Made by a program: the position numbers and the translations under genes. Under the pieces are notes generated by a model. That model was not told the DNA's origin and made no database searches. It saw nothing but the letters and a program-made list of their open reading frames with translations. Shown in pieces: positions 53,926 to 63,887 of a stretch of 64,000 bases of DNA; position 1 is the stretch's first letter; every line of letters begins with the position of its first letter. The stretch is from contig OX638371.1 of assembly GCA_951812925.1 (NCBI GenBank), forward strand, positions 43,374,101-43,438,100. Reading direction: 5' to 3'. The stretch comes from Calliopum simillimum (lineage: Eukaryota; Arthropoda; Insecta; Diptera; Lauxaniidae).

Positions 53926-54804
53926 TTATTTTTTTTTTATCAGTTTTTCTTTTCTTTTAAAAATTTCTGCATTCGTATTTTGATCATCTATAATGTCTTC
54001 TAATTTTATTAAATTAACTATCTTAAGCTGTTCATTTTTGTTTTCATTTGCTGCCAAAACTGGGTTTCTAGACAAGCAGTCGGCTTCTAAATTTTCTTTT
54101 CCTGGATAATATATTATTTTGAAATCATATTGGGATAAATAATAGGTTAAATCGCCAAGCTCTTCATCTGGTCTTGATTTGATGTTCATATTCTCCAAGG
54201 GTTTATGATCAGTGTATACTATGAATGATTTACCCATTAGCCAATATTGCCTGTATCTAACTGCTTCCTTGATTGCAAGGCACTCCAAATAGATAGCTTT
54301 TTTCTTCTTTTGAGCCTCATTTAATTTTTTAGAAAAATATGCAACTGGTTTTTCCTTTCCATTAAGTTGCTTTTGTTTTAAAACAGCTCCTATTCCTTCC
54401 AAAGATGCGTCTGTATAGATTGTAATTGGCAATTTTTGGTCGAAGATTTCTAACACTGGCTGTGTTCATAATAGCTCTTTTATTTTCTCACATGCTTCTT
54501 GACACTTTTCACACCAAACGAACTTGAAGTTTTTCCTCAGCAATTTATGCAGTGGTTCCAGTATAACTGCAATGTTCGGTATATATTCATGGTAAAAATT
54601 AATTTTTCCTAGAAACTGCCTGACATTCTTCTGATTCTTTGGAACAGGGAAGTCTTTTATGGATATTAAATTATCTTTTATGGGTCTAATTGAATTATCT
54701 TGTATGATGTGGCCCAAGTATTTGACACAGTTTGATGCAAAAGTGCATTTTGTAAACTTTAACCTGAAACCTTCATTCTTTATTGCTTGCAACAATTGAC
54801 TCAC
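53926..54804 (-). pseudogene. RT thumb/connection and RNase H of the minus-strand gypsy element
   Basis: From 54804 the frame reads FRLKFTKCTFASNCVKYLGH and FPVPKNQKNVRQFLGKINFY (RT C-terminal blocks). An in-frame TGA lies at 54466-54468, and the same frame goes on with PITIYTDASLEGIGAVLKQ, YLECLAIKEAVR and VYTDHKPLENMN, the RNase H motifs, and then KIIYYPGKENLEADCLSRNP. One nonsense change therefore separates RT from RNase H without a frameshift. Confidence 0.85.
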
Positions 54805-55997
54805 ATATGCTCAGTGAAATTTTTGGAAAATATTACAATATTGTCGATATAGTTGACAGCAAAATTTGTTAATCCTTATTTTCTTAATATATTGCTTTAT
54901 ATTCTCTGGAATATTGCAGGTGAGGTTTTTAATCCAAAAGGTAGACACGTCCATTGGTAGTGTCCCTCTTGAGTTATAAATGCCGTTTTCCTTTTGTCCT
55001 CAATTCGTAGGGGAATGGACCAGAATGCCGAATTGATATCTAATGTGGTAAAATATTTACAATTCCTTGTCTTGGATACAAGGTCATCAATGAGTGGGAA
55101 CGGTTGTGCTTGGGGTATTACTATTTTATTAAGGTCTCTGAAGTCAATACAGAGTCTGGATCTTTTGTTCTCTTCTCTTTTAAACGCCAAGGTAACAGGT
55201 GCAGCGAATGGGCTGTAAGACTCTTCTATTAGTTTTCTATCCAACAATTTTGAAATTTGATCTTCAATTTCCTTTTTATCTTCCGCTGTGCACCTATATG
55301 GCGTCTTACTGCAATATTTGTCTACTAGCAGGTCTATTTTTGCTTCATATTGTTTAACTTTTCCAACGTTATATTCATCCTTAGCGAATATTGACTTATA
55401 TGTCTCAATTAATTTCATTATTTCTGATTTTTGATGAAGTTGTAGGTGTTCCATTTTTAGTTCAAAATTTTTATCGTTTAAATGCTCATTAAAGTTTATT
55501 AAACACTTATTTTTAGGAAAACTGTCTACTCCCTTAACTTCATCTTTAAAATTTTCTTGTAATTCATTTTTGGAAATTTTTGAATTTTCTTTTAAAATAT
55601 CATTATAATTTGAAGAATTTTCCTCAATTTTTTTATTTTTGTAATCATTATTATCTTCTAATTTTTGAGTAATCTTTAGATTCTCATCTTGAACTAATTT
55701 AAATTTTTTTATCATGTCTAAACCAATTAGGAAATCATATTTAAAGTGTTTATTATCTATTATGTAAACATCAACTTCGTCCTTAATATCAAAAATTTTA
55801 ATATCTAAATTTATCAAACCACTAGCTTTACTAACACCATTAATTGTTTTTAATTCTGCATAATTCACATTTCCAATTTTGTTTTTGATTTTTAATAATT
55901 TTGAATTGATAAGCGAAATATTAGAGCCGGAATCATAAATACCCATTATTTCTAGTTTATCTTTCAATTGTAGTTTGATTTTTATCAATGGTGTTAC
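54805..55997 (-). pseudogene. Protease and RT palm of the minus-strand gypsy element
   Basis: 55988-54897 encodes the aspartic protease (MGIYDSGSNISLINS) and then RT blocks RLCIDFRDLNKIV, FTTLDINSAFWSIPL (first catalytic Asp) and CLPFGLKTSPAIFQRI. Two in-frame stops follow at once. Still in the same frame, the active-site box reads YIDN instead of the usual YIDD, so the second catalytic Asp is lost. The enzyme of this copy would be inactive even without the stops. Confidence 0.85.
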
Positions 55998-57125
55998 TAG
56001 TAGTTTTTTTGTTCATTTTCATTCAATTCAGCTTCGATTGTAGAATTATTAACATATTGAAATCCATTTTTATTTTTAAATTCATTTTTACTTTTGAACC
56101 AACATGAATCTTCAGGGTGAAACCTATTACCTTTGTTTAGTTTCTTACAAATTTTTCATGGAGCTTGCTCTTCATGTTTTATTTTTGAGGTTATGGTTAT
56201 ATTCCGGTTTCTATTTTTAAAATTTTTATTTCTATTTGCCAAATGTTCATGCTTACTTATCTCATTGAATAAGACAGTTGTGTCTGTAACTTCTTCCCTA
56301 TCAATTTTATTTATGATATATTCTGGTAAACCAGCTGCGATCATATCAACGAGGGTTCCAGCATCTATAGTTCTCCGCATGTCTAAAATAAGTTGTTCTT
56401 TTCTAAGTGCGTAGTCTAGCAATGATCCCTCTTTGTATTTATAAGACAAAGCATAAATAACAGGATTCCATCCTTTGTTAGCGAAAGTTTCACAAAATTT
56501 GTTTCTCCAAATAGCCCATTCTGAATCAACTGTTAGTTTTATAACCATAGAACTGTACCAGTCTATGCAAGAACTATCCATAAATAATCTCAGAATTTCA
56601 ATTTTTTTGCTGTCATCAGATATTCCAAACCGTGTACATTCTTTTTCAAAAGTATCCATCCACAAATTTGCGGTATTTTTGCTTGTAAACTTTTCGATTA
56701 CAAACTTTTCTGCAATCGTTTTTAGGTTGTCTTCCCTAGTCTTTTGTGTATTTTCTACTAACTTTGATAGAATTTCACTTAGGGCTGTATCCTCATTATA
56801 ACTTGCAGTAGATTGTTTGCTGGTAGTTTCCTCTAATATTTCATCACCAAATTTAATATTGCCAGCTTCATCTACATATAATGTTTTTATCTCTGCGGTC
56901 AGTATTATCCATACTTTTCTGAATTGATTCCTTTTTTTTTAGGCTATTCTTTACCATTTTATAAGTTGGTGTCTTAGCAACCTCAGTATGCAAACTTATA
57001 TGCTGAGAATGTTCAGGGATTAAAAATATTCTGCCATCTTCTGTAGTAAGCGAGGTTATGGTTAACACGTTCGATTTACCATCCGACGAAGTTTTCACTG
57101 CAAACTCAAACTGAAGTTTTTCCAT
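55997..57125 (-). pseudogene. gag of the minus-strand gypsy element
   Basis: Mirror copy of the intact gag at 62760-63887. Two differences destroy it: a run of nine T on + (56932-56940), where the other copy has eight A, shifts the frame after MVKNSLKK; and a TGC codon of the zinc knuckle is TGA (about 56158), ending the frame at EEQAP. The start ATG corresponds to 57125. The gag-pro junction heptamer is unchanged. Confidence 0.88.
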
Positions 57126-57159
57126 CACCGCAATTTTTCTTACAAACAAATTGTCGTTT

Positions 57160-57422
57160 TATAAGATTAATTGAGTGTTACCTTTTCTTTTACAATTAAT
57201 AAACAAGTTGCGTTGCTCTGTAATTAAAGTTCATTAATTACAATTCTTTATTGAAACTCTTCTATTGAACGGCGACAGTTATCTTCTTATGCTAATCTGC
57301 TTTCGACATGCAGTCTAATTCGCCGTATACAACAATTATTTACTTATGATAATATACTCTCTTTCACTTAGTTATTACTTCTTAACCCTTAACTAACTGA
57401 AGAAAATACCTATTTCTTTATA
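57160..57422 (-). repeat. 5' LTR of the minus-strand gypsy element
   Basis: 263 bp. The sequence directly after the LTR (element orientation AAACGACAATTTG) does not start with TGG, so no standard tRNA 3'-end primer site is visible. Confidence 0.85.
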
Positions 57423-57426
57423 CACT

Positions 57427-57803
57427 AAATAAAGATAACAATAATAATTATATACTAATATTGAAGAATGGTAGGTGACATTTTATGTATAAAAAATACA
57501 GTATTTAATGCCACGTCAATGAAAGATAATTTCATTAAAAGATTAAAATGACCAAAAATAGAAGAACTTTAATTAAGTGTGGTGGGTGAAGAGAATTGAA
57601 AAATATGTAGAAAACGTGAAAAAAGGAAATAAAAATATTTAAAAAGAAAGTTACAAAATCATGGAAAATTTATAGATTTAATTTAAAATTTAAAAGTGCA
57701 ACAAAAGCAAAAAAATAAAAAATTAAGTGAATTAACGTATGGAAAGCAAACAAAAATATCATAAAAACCTCAAACAATGCCTTGATCTACTCAATGGGAA
57801 AAA
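57427..57803. other. Spacer between LTR element and LINE fragment
   Basis: Very A/T-rich with no gene; mirrored at 62082-62458. Confidence 0.6.
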
Positions 57804-58373
57804 TCAAATACAGGGACGAAGCAAAACTTCAATTTCAGCTAAATCAAAACCAAGCAGCCATAACTTGACTTGACTTAGAAACGTCGTTAAGATGCGAAGC
57901 ATTTTCAAAGATTCCGGAAGTTTATTGAAAAGCCTACAAGAAAGAATATGAAAGGAATTGCGGTAACCTGTTGTCCGAAATGTTGGAACATTCACAGTAT
58001 GACCATATCGCAGAGAGTATCTGTCAGATAGTCTGCTGCTCAGGTAACCGCACCTCAAGAAAAAAACTTTAAGGACTTTATAATAAAAAAGGTGTCGAGT
58101 AGGAAGAATTTTAAGGGATCTAAATAGTTCCATCGAATGAGCAAAACGATTTCTGCTGCACATTTGTTTAATAATAGCTTTTTGCAAAATCAACAATGGT
58201 CTTGTTCTATTTTCATAAGCTCCACCCCAGCAAGAAATGCCGTAATTGAGTTTTGAATCAAATAATCCAAAGTAAAAGGATTTTAAAACGCTTGCAGGAC
58301 AGAGTTTCTTAATATTATAAAAATTTCTCACCACATTACGAATGTGTCCTTCATTACCACTATTAAGGTGCAA
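57804..58373 (-). pseudogene. LINE ORF2 C-terminal fragment
   Basis: A 189-codon frame reading SFYFGLFDSKLNYGISCWGG, LQKAIIKQMCSRNRF, LKILPTRHLFYYKVLKVFF and FHILSCRLFNKLPESLKM. The YGIxxWGG and LQKxxIR segments are standard after the RT domain of CR1/jockey-group LINEs. It ends in a normal stop. The RT itself is absent, so this is a 5'-truncated 3' end. A near-identical inverted copy is at 61512-62081; they differ at a few residues (GNEGH/GNERH, KLWLL/KLRLL). Confidence 0.75.
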
Positions 58374-58821
58374 GCCTTTTCAAGGGCAAAAGTGTGATTT
58401 TTTTTAACTTAATGTTATCAATTTAACACCATCAAGTAAACTTTCTGTGAAAACTGAGCCCAATATTATTCATTCCTGACAAAATACCAATCAATTCATA
58501 TTATGTTATTATTTTTGCCCTTAAAGGGAGTTGCCCCAGTATTAAAACGACCTATATGGGTATTTCCATAGTGAAACACTACATTCGTACGACACTGCAT
58601 TAAAAAAATAAATAAAAAACTAAAATTTTTAAAAAGTTTTTTATATATTTGCGTAGTAATTAAGTAGCACTATGTGTGTTCAGTAAAAAAATTACAACAA
58701 TCGGCCCAAATGATTTAAAGATATAAACAAAAATATTCAATGACGTAACACTGGGTTTTGAATCGGATTACAATACTGCAAACTCTGTGAATTGGACAAG
58801 GCTTTTTAAATAAAACTTTTT
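58374..58821. other. Spacer between LINE fragments (left arm)
   Basis: No gene. It is mirrored at 61064-61511 with very few changes. Confidence 0.6.
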
Positions 58822-59489
58822 TTAAGAGGATTTGAAATGTATGTATATATTCTCCTTTAACTCCTTAGAGGAGCATAGAGCCAATATGATATGTCTCCAT
58901 TTGTCGCGATCTCTTGCCATGACTTTCCCGATTCCTCTACTGCCTTGTGGATTCCGCTCAAGAGCCTGGCGACAGACTTTACTGTGTGGTTTCCGGAGAG
59001 TATGACCAATCCACCTCCACTTGCGCAGCTTGACCTCGTATGCTATAGCCCTCTGATTGCATTTTTGATATAGCCCGGCATTTGAGATAGTGCGAGGCCA
59101 CCAAACCTTTATTTTACGCCTTAAGTATTTGTTGACGAATACTTGCAGCTTGTTCATTAATTGTTCTTTAACAAGCCACGTTTCGCACCCATATAACAAA
59201 ACCAATTGCACATTCGAATCTAAAATGCGGTGGATAAAACGAAAGAAGACCAATTTTTGTTCAGTTGAGCAAACGCGCCTTTCACTTTTGCTATGCTTGT
59301 GTTACCTCTTTTGCCATCCATGGAGATAATGCTGCTACATCTGATACCTTTTTTGGGCTTATTAAGAGCTTTATCTAGAATATCGTCAAGAACTACTTAT
59401 AAGGAAAAGAAATAGTGATAGTAAACGAAATCCTGCTTGTTGGTTTCGGATGGCCGAATCAAGCTTTGCGCTTACCCTGTTCAGAAGCA
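58822..59489 (-). pseudogene. RTE LINE C-terminal fragment (left copy, ends at assembly gap)
   Basis: From 59253 the minus strand reads LDSNVQLVLLYGCETWLVKE, LQVFVNKYLRRKIKVWWPRT, LRKWRWIGHTLRKPHSKV and QALERNPQGSRG, the C-terminal region of RTE-clade ORF2. Upstream (59254-59489) are short shuffled RTE pieces (LDSAIRNQQAGFR region) that run into the gap. 58986-59489 recurs unchanged, as far as I can see, at 59690-60193. Confidence 0.8.
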
Positions 59490-59689
59490 NNNNNNNNNNN
59501 NNNNNNNNNNNNNNNNNNNNNNNNNNNNNNNNNNNNNNNNNNNNNNNNNNNNNNNNNNNNNNNNNNNNNNNNNNNNNNNNNNNNNNNNNNNNNNNNNNNN
59601 NNNNNNNNNNNNNNNNNNNNNNNNNNNNNNNNNNNNNNNNNNNNNNNNNNNNNNNNNNNNNNNNNNNNNNNNNNNNNNNNNNNNNNNNN
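59490..59689. other. Assembly gap (200 N)
   Basis: Exactly 200 unknown bases. The 504 bases before it equal the 504 bases after it in the same orientation, so this is probably a conventional-length gap between overlapping contig ends rather than missing sequence. Confidence 0.95.
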
Positions 59690-60473
59690 GTGGTTTCCGG
59701 AGAGTATGACCAATCCACCTCCACTTGCGCAGCTTGACCTCGTATGCTATAGCCCTCTGATTGCATTTTTGATATAGCCCGGCATTTGAGATAGTGCGAG
59801 GCCACCAAACCTTTATTTTACGCCTTAAGTATTTGTTGACGAATACTTGCAGCTTGTTCATTAATTGTTCTTTAACAAGCCACGTTTCGCACCCATATAA
59901 CAAAACCAATTGCACATTCGAATCTAAAATGCGGTGGATAAAACGAAAGAAGACCAATTTTTGTTCAGTTGAGCAAACGCGCCTTTCACTTTTGCTATGC
60001 TTGTGTTACCTCTTTTGCCATCCATGGAGATAATGCTGCTACATCTGATACCTTTTTTGGGCTTATTAAGAGCTTTATCTAGAATATCGTCAAGAACTAC
60101 TTATAAGGAAAAGAAATAGTGATAGTAAACGAAATCCTGCTTGTTGGTTTCGGATGGCCGAATCAAGCTTTGCGCTTACCCTGTTCAGAAGCACTTTTGT
60201 CAGTTCTTTTGATGGTACTGAGAGCAAAGTTATTCCTCTATAATTTTGACATTCGCTAAGGTCACCTTTTTTGGCAATTTGACTAGCATGCATTGTAGCC
60301 AATCTCCTCGCAAACGCTCTCGCTCCAGATGCTGGAGAGCAGAGGATGAAGAATTTTGGCTGATCTTCCCATCTCTTTAGTTTGTCGTCCGAAGATGCTT
60401 CTGACCAGGGTAAGCGCAAAGCTTGATTCGGCCATCCGAAACCAACAAGCAGGATTTCGTTTACTATCACCAT
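59690..60473 (-). pseudogene. Rearranged RTE LINE fragment forming the centre of the inverted duplication
   Basis: On the minus strand, from about 60408 down, coherent RTE pieces appear: SSDDKLKRWEDQ, SQIAKKGDLSECQNYRGITL and LNRVSAKLDSAIRNQQAGFR, followed after deletions by the C-terminal block (VLLYGCETW) down to 59690. About 225 bp (60182-60407) are not mirrored and form the loop between the two arms. Confidence 0.7.
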
Positions 60474-60631
60474 TTCTCTTCCTTATAAGTAGTTCTTGAC
60501 GATATTCTAGATAAAGCTCTTAATAAGCCCAAAAAAGGTATCAGATGTAGCAGCATTATCTCCATGGATGGCAAAAGAGGTAACACAAGCATAGCAAAAG
60601 TGAAAGGCGCGTTTGCTCAACTGAACAAAAA

Positions 60632-61063
60632 ATGGTCTTCTTTCGTTTTATCCACCGCATTTTAGATTCGAATGTGCAATTGGTTTTGTTATATGGGTGC
60701 GAAACGTGGCTTGTTAAAGAACAATTAATGAACAAGCTGCAAGTATTCGTCAACAAATACTTAAGGCGTAAACTAAAGGTTTGGTGGCCTCGCACTATCT
60801 CAAATGCCGGGCTATATCAAAAATGCAATCAGAGGGCTATAGCATACGAGGTCAAGCTGCGCAAGTGGAGGTGGATTAGTCATACTCTCCGGAAACCACA
60901 CAGTAAAGTCTGTCGCCAGGCTCTTGAGCGGAATCCACAAGGCAGTAGAGGAATCGGGAAAGTCATGGCAAGAGATCGCGACAAATGGAGACATATCATA
61001 TTGGCTCCATGCTCCTCTAAGGAGTTAAAGGAGAATATATACATACATTTCAAATCCTCTTAA
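60632..61063 (+). pseudogene. RTE LINE C-terminal fragment (right arm)
   Basis: Inverted copy of 58822-59253 with several amino-acid differences (YLRRKLKVWW for YLRRKIKVWW, RWISHT for RWIGHT, ILAPCSS for ILALCSS). It ends with GGAGAATATATACATACATT, the simple-repeat 3' end usual for RTE. Confidence 0.8.
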
Positions 61064-61511
61064 AAAAAGTTTTATTTAAAAAGCCTTGTCCAATTCACAG
61101 AGTTTGCAGTATTGTAATCCGATTCAAAACCCAGTGTTACGTCATTGAATATTTTTGTTTATATCTTTAAATCATTTGGGCCGATTGTTGTAATTTTTTT
61201 ACTGAACACACATAGTGCTACTTAATTACTACGCAAATATATAAAAAACTTTTTAAAAATTTTAGTTTTTTATTTATTTTTTTAATGCAGTGTCGTACGA
61301 ATGTAGTGTTTCACTATGGAAATACCCATATAGGTCGTTTTAATACTGGGGCAACTCCCTTTAAGGGCAAAAATAATAACATAATATGAATTGATTGGTA
61401 TTTTGTCAGGAATGAATAATATTGGGCTCAGTTTTCACAGAAAGTTTACTTGATGGTGTTAAATTGATAACATTAAGTTAAAAAAAATCACACTTTTGCC
61501 CTTGAAAAGGC
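61064..61511. other. Spacer between LINE fragments (right arm)
   Basis: Mirror of 58374-58821; no gene. Confidence 0.6.
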
Positions 61512-62081
61512 TTGCACCTTAATAGTGGTAATGAACGACACATTCGTAATGTGGTGAGAAATTTTTATAATATTAAGAAACTCTGTCCTGCAAGCGTTTT
61601 AAAATCCTTTTACTTTGGATTATTTGATTCAAAACTCAATTACGGCATTTCTTGCTGGGGTGGAGCTTATGAAAATAGAACAAGACCATTGTTGATTTTG
61701 CAAAAAGCTATTATTAAACAAATGTGCAGCAGAAATCGTTTTGCTCATTCGATGGAACTATTTAGATCCCTTAAAATTCTTCCTACTCGACACCTTTTTT
61801 ATTATAAAGTCCTTAAAGTTTTTTTCTTGAGGTGCGGTTACCTGAGCAGCAGACTATCTGACAGATACTCTCTGCGATATGGTCATACTGTGAATGTTCC
61901 AACATTTCGGACAACAGGTTACCGCAATTCCTTTCATATTCTTTCTTGTAGGCTTTTCAATAAACTTCCGGAATCTTTGAAAATGCTTCGCATCTTAACG
62001 ACGTTTCTAAGTCAAGTCAAGTTAAGGCTGCTTGGTTTTGATTTAGCTGAAATTGAAGTTTTGCTTCGTCCCTGTATTTGA
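61512..62081 (+). pseudogene. LINE ORF2 C-terminal fragment (right arm)
   Basis: Inverted copy of 57804-58373, 189 codons with an intact frame; see that entry for motifs. An upstream RT domain is lacking here too. Confidence 0.75.
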
Positions 62082-62458
62082 TTTTTCCCATTGAGTAGAT
62101 CAAGGCATTGTTTGAGGTTTTTATGATATTTTTGTTTGCTTTCCATACGTTAATTCACTTAGTTTTTTATTTTTTTGCTTTTGTTGCACTTTTAAATTTT
62201 AAATTAAATCTATAAATTTTCCATGATTTTGTAACTTTCTTTTTAAATATTTTTATTTCCTTTTTTCACGTTTTCTACATATTTTTCAATTCTCTTCACC
62301 CACCACACTTAATTAAAGTTCTTCTATTTTTGGTCATTTTAATCTTTTAATGAAATTATCTTTCATTGACGTGGCATTAAATACTGTATTTTTTATACAT
62401 AAAATGTCACCTACCATTCTTCAATATTAGTATATAATTATTATTGTTATCTTTATTT
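62082..62458. other. Spacer before the right-arm LTR element
   Basis: Mirror of 57427-57803; A/T-rich with no gene. Confidence 0.6.
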
Positions 62459-62462
62459 AGTG

Positions 62463-62725
62463 TATAAAGAAATAGGTATTTTCTTCAGTTAGTTAAGGGT
62501 TAAGAAGTAATAACTAAGTGAAAGAGAGTATATTATCATAAGTAAATAACTGTTGTATACGGCGAATTAGACTGCATGTCGAAAGCAGATTAGCATAAGA
62601 AGATAACTGTCGCCGTTCAATAGAAGAGTTTCAATAAAGAATTGTAATTAATGAACTTTAATTACAGAGCAACGCAACTTGTTTATTAATTGTAAAAGAA
62701 AAGGTAACACTCAATTAATCTTATA
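62463..62725 (+). repeat. 5' LTR of the right-arm gypsy element
   Basis: Inverted counterpart of 57160-57422, preceded by AGTG (62459-62462), the same 4-bp target sequence as at the left copy. The 3' LTR lies beyond the window. Confidence 0.87.
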
Positions 62726-62759
62726 AAACGACAATTTGTTTGTAAGAAAAATTGCGGCG

Positions 62760-63887
62760 ATGGAAAAACTTCAGTTTGAGTTTGCAGTGAAAACTTCGTC
62801 GGATGGTAAATCGAACGTGTTAACCATAACCTCGCTTACTACAGAAGATGGCAGAATATTTTTAATCCCTGAACATTCTCAGCATATAAGTTTGCATACT
62901 GAGGTTGCTAAGACACCAACTTATAAAATGGTAAAGAATAGCCTAAAAAAAAGGAATCAATTCAGAAAAGTATGGATAATACTGACCGCAGAGATAAAAA
63001 CTTTATATGTAGATGAAGCTGGCAACATTAAATTTGGTGATGAAATATTAGAGGAAACTACCAGCAAACAATCTACTGCAAGTTATAATGAGGATACAGC
63101 CCTAAGTGAAATTCTATCAAAGTTAGTAGAAAATACACAAAAGACTAGGGAAGACAACCTAAAAACGATTGCAGAAAAGTTTGTAATCGAAAAGTTTACA
63201 AGCAAAAATACCGCAAATTTGTGGATGGATACTTTTGAAAAAGAATGTACACGGTTTGGAATATCTGATGACAGCAAAAAAATTGAAATTCTGAGATTAT
63301 TTATGGATAGTTCTTGCATAGACTGGTACAGTTCTTTGGTTATAAAACTAACAGTTGATTCAGAATGGGCTATTTGGAGAAACAAATTTTGTGAAACTTT
63401 CGCTAACAAAGGATGGAATCCTGTTATTTATGCTTTGTCTTATAAATACAAAGAGGGATCATTGCTAGACTACGCACTTAGAAAAGAACAACTTATTTTA
63501 GACATGCGGAGAACTATAGATGCTGGAACCCTCGTTGATATGATCGCAGCTGGTTTACCAGAATATATCATAAATAAAATTGATAGGGAAGAAGTTACAG
63601 ACACAACTGTCTTATTCAATGAGATAAGTAAGCATGAACATTTGGCAAATAGAAATAAAAATTTTAAAAATAGAAACCGGAATATAACCATAACCTCAAA
63701 AATAAAACATGAAGAGCAAGCTCCATGCAAAATTTGTAAGAAACTAAACAAAGGTAATAGGTTTCACCCTGAAGATTCATGTTGGTTCAAAAGTAAAAAT
63801 GAATTTAAAAATAAAAATGGATTTCAATATGTTAATAATTCTACAATCGAAGCTGAATTGAATGAAAATGAACAAAAAAACTACTAG
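62760..63887 (+). CDS. Intact gag of the right-arm gypsy element
   Basis: 375 codons. ATG 62760 was chosen over an earlier TTG-initiated extension because it is the first ATG after the LTR. It contains an N-terminal domain (LQFEFAVKTSSDG, then VLTITSLTTEDGRIFLIPEH), a capsid-like middle (FTSKNTANLWMDTFEKECTR, YALSYKYKEGSLLDYALRKE, DMIAAGLPEYI) and a zinc knuckle C-x2-C-x9-H-x4-C (CKICKKLNK ... HPEDSC). Gag would form the particle and bind RNA. It ends at TAG directly after a slippery heptamer. Unlike its mirror copy it has no frameshift or nonsense change. Confidence 0.9.
   Translation: MEKLQFEFAVKTSSDGKSNVLTITSLTTEDGRIFLIPEHSQHISLHTEVAKTPTYKMVKNSLKKRNQFRKVWIILTAEIKTLYVDEAGNIKFGDEILEETTSKQSTASYNEDTALSEILSKLVENTQKTREDNLKTIAEKFVIEKFTSKNTANLWMDTFEKECTRFGISDDSKKIEILRLFMDSSCIDWYSSLVIKLTVDSEWAIWRNKFCETFANKGWNPVIYALSYKYKEGSLLDYALRKEQLILDMRRTIDAGTLVDMIAAGLPEYIINKIDREEVTDTTVLFNEISKHEHLANRNKNFKNRNRNITITSKIKHEEQAPCKICKKLNKGNRFHPEDSCWFKSKNEFKNKNGFQYVNNSTIEAELNENEQKNY
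63875..63881 (+). promoter_or_regulatory. -1 ribosomal frameshift site AAAAAAC at the gag-pro junction
   Basis: The heptamer lies in the correct phase (xxA AAA AAC) two codons before the gag stop. Shifting back one base continues into the protease frame. The same heptamer is preserved in the left copy. Confidence 0.7.

Larger units (their letters stand above)
52443..57422 (-). mobile_element. Ty3/gypsy LTR retrotransposon, minus strand, defective copy
   Basis: LTRs at 52443-52778 (3') and 57160-57422 (5') begin TATAAAGAAA and end CTTATA in element orientation. A 4-bp duplication, CACT on +, flanks it (52439-52442 and 57423-57426). A purine tract (GGGGGGAGA, complement of 52779-52787) directly precedes the 3' LTR. 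The 3' LTR has about 73 extra bases in its middle. Order: gag, protease, RT, RNase H, integrase. The copy carries stops, a frameshift and a changed RT active site (listed below). An almost identical inverted copy begins at 62463. Confidence 0.88.

Noticed and set aside
59386..59957. Open frames containing long runs of X
   Set aside because: They only stay open because of the N gap.
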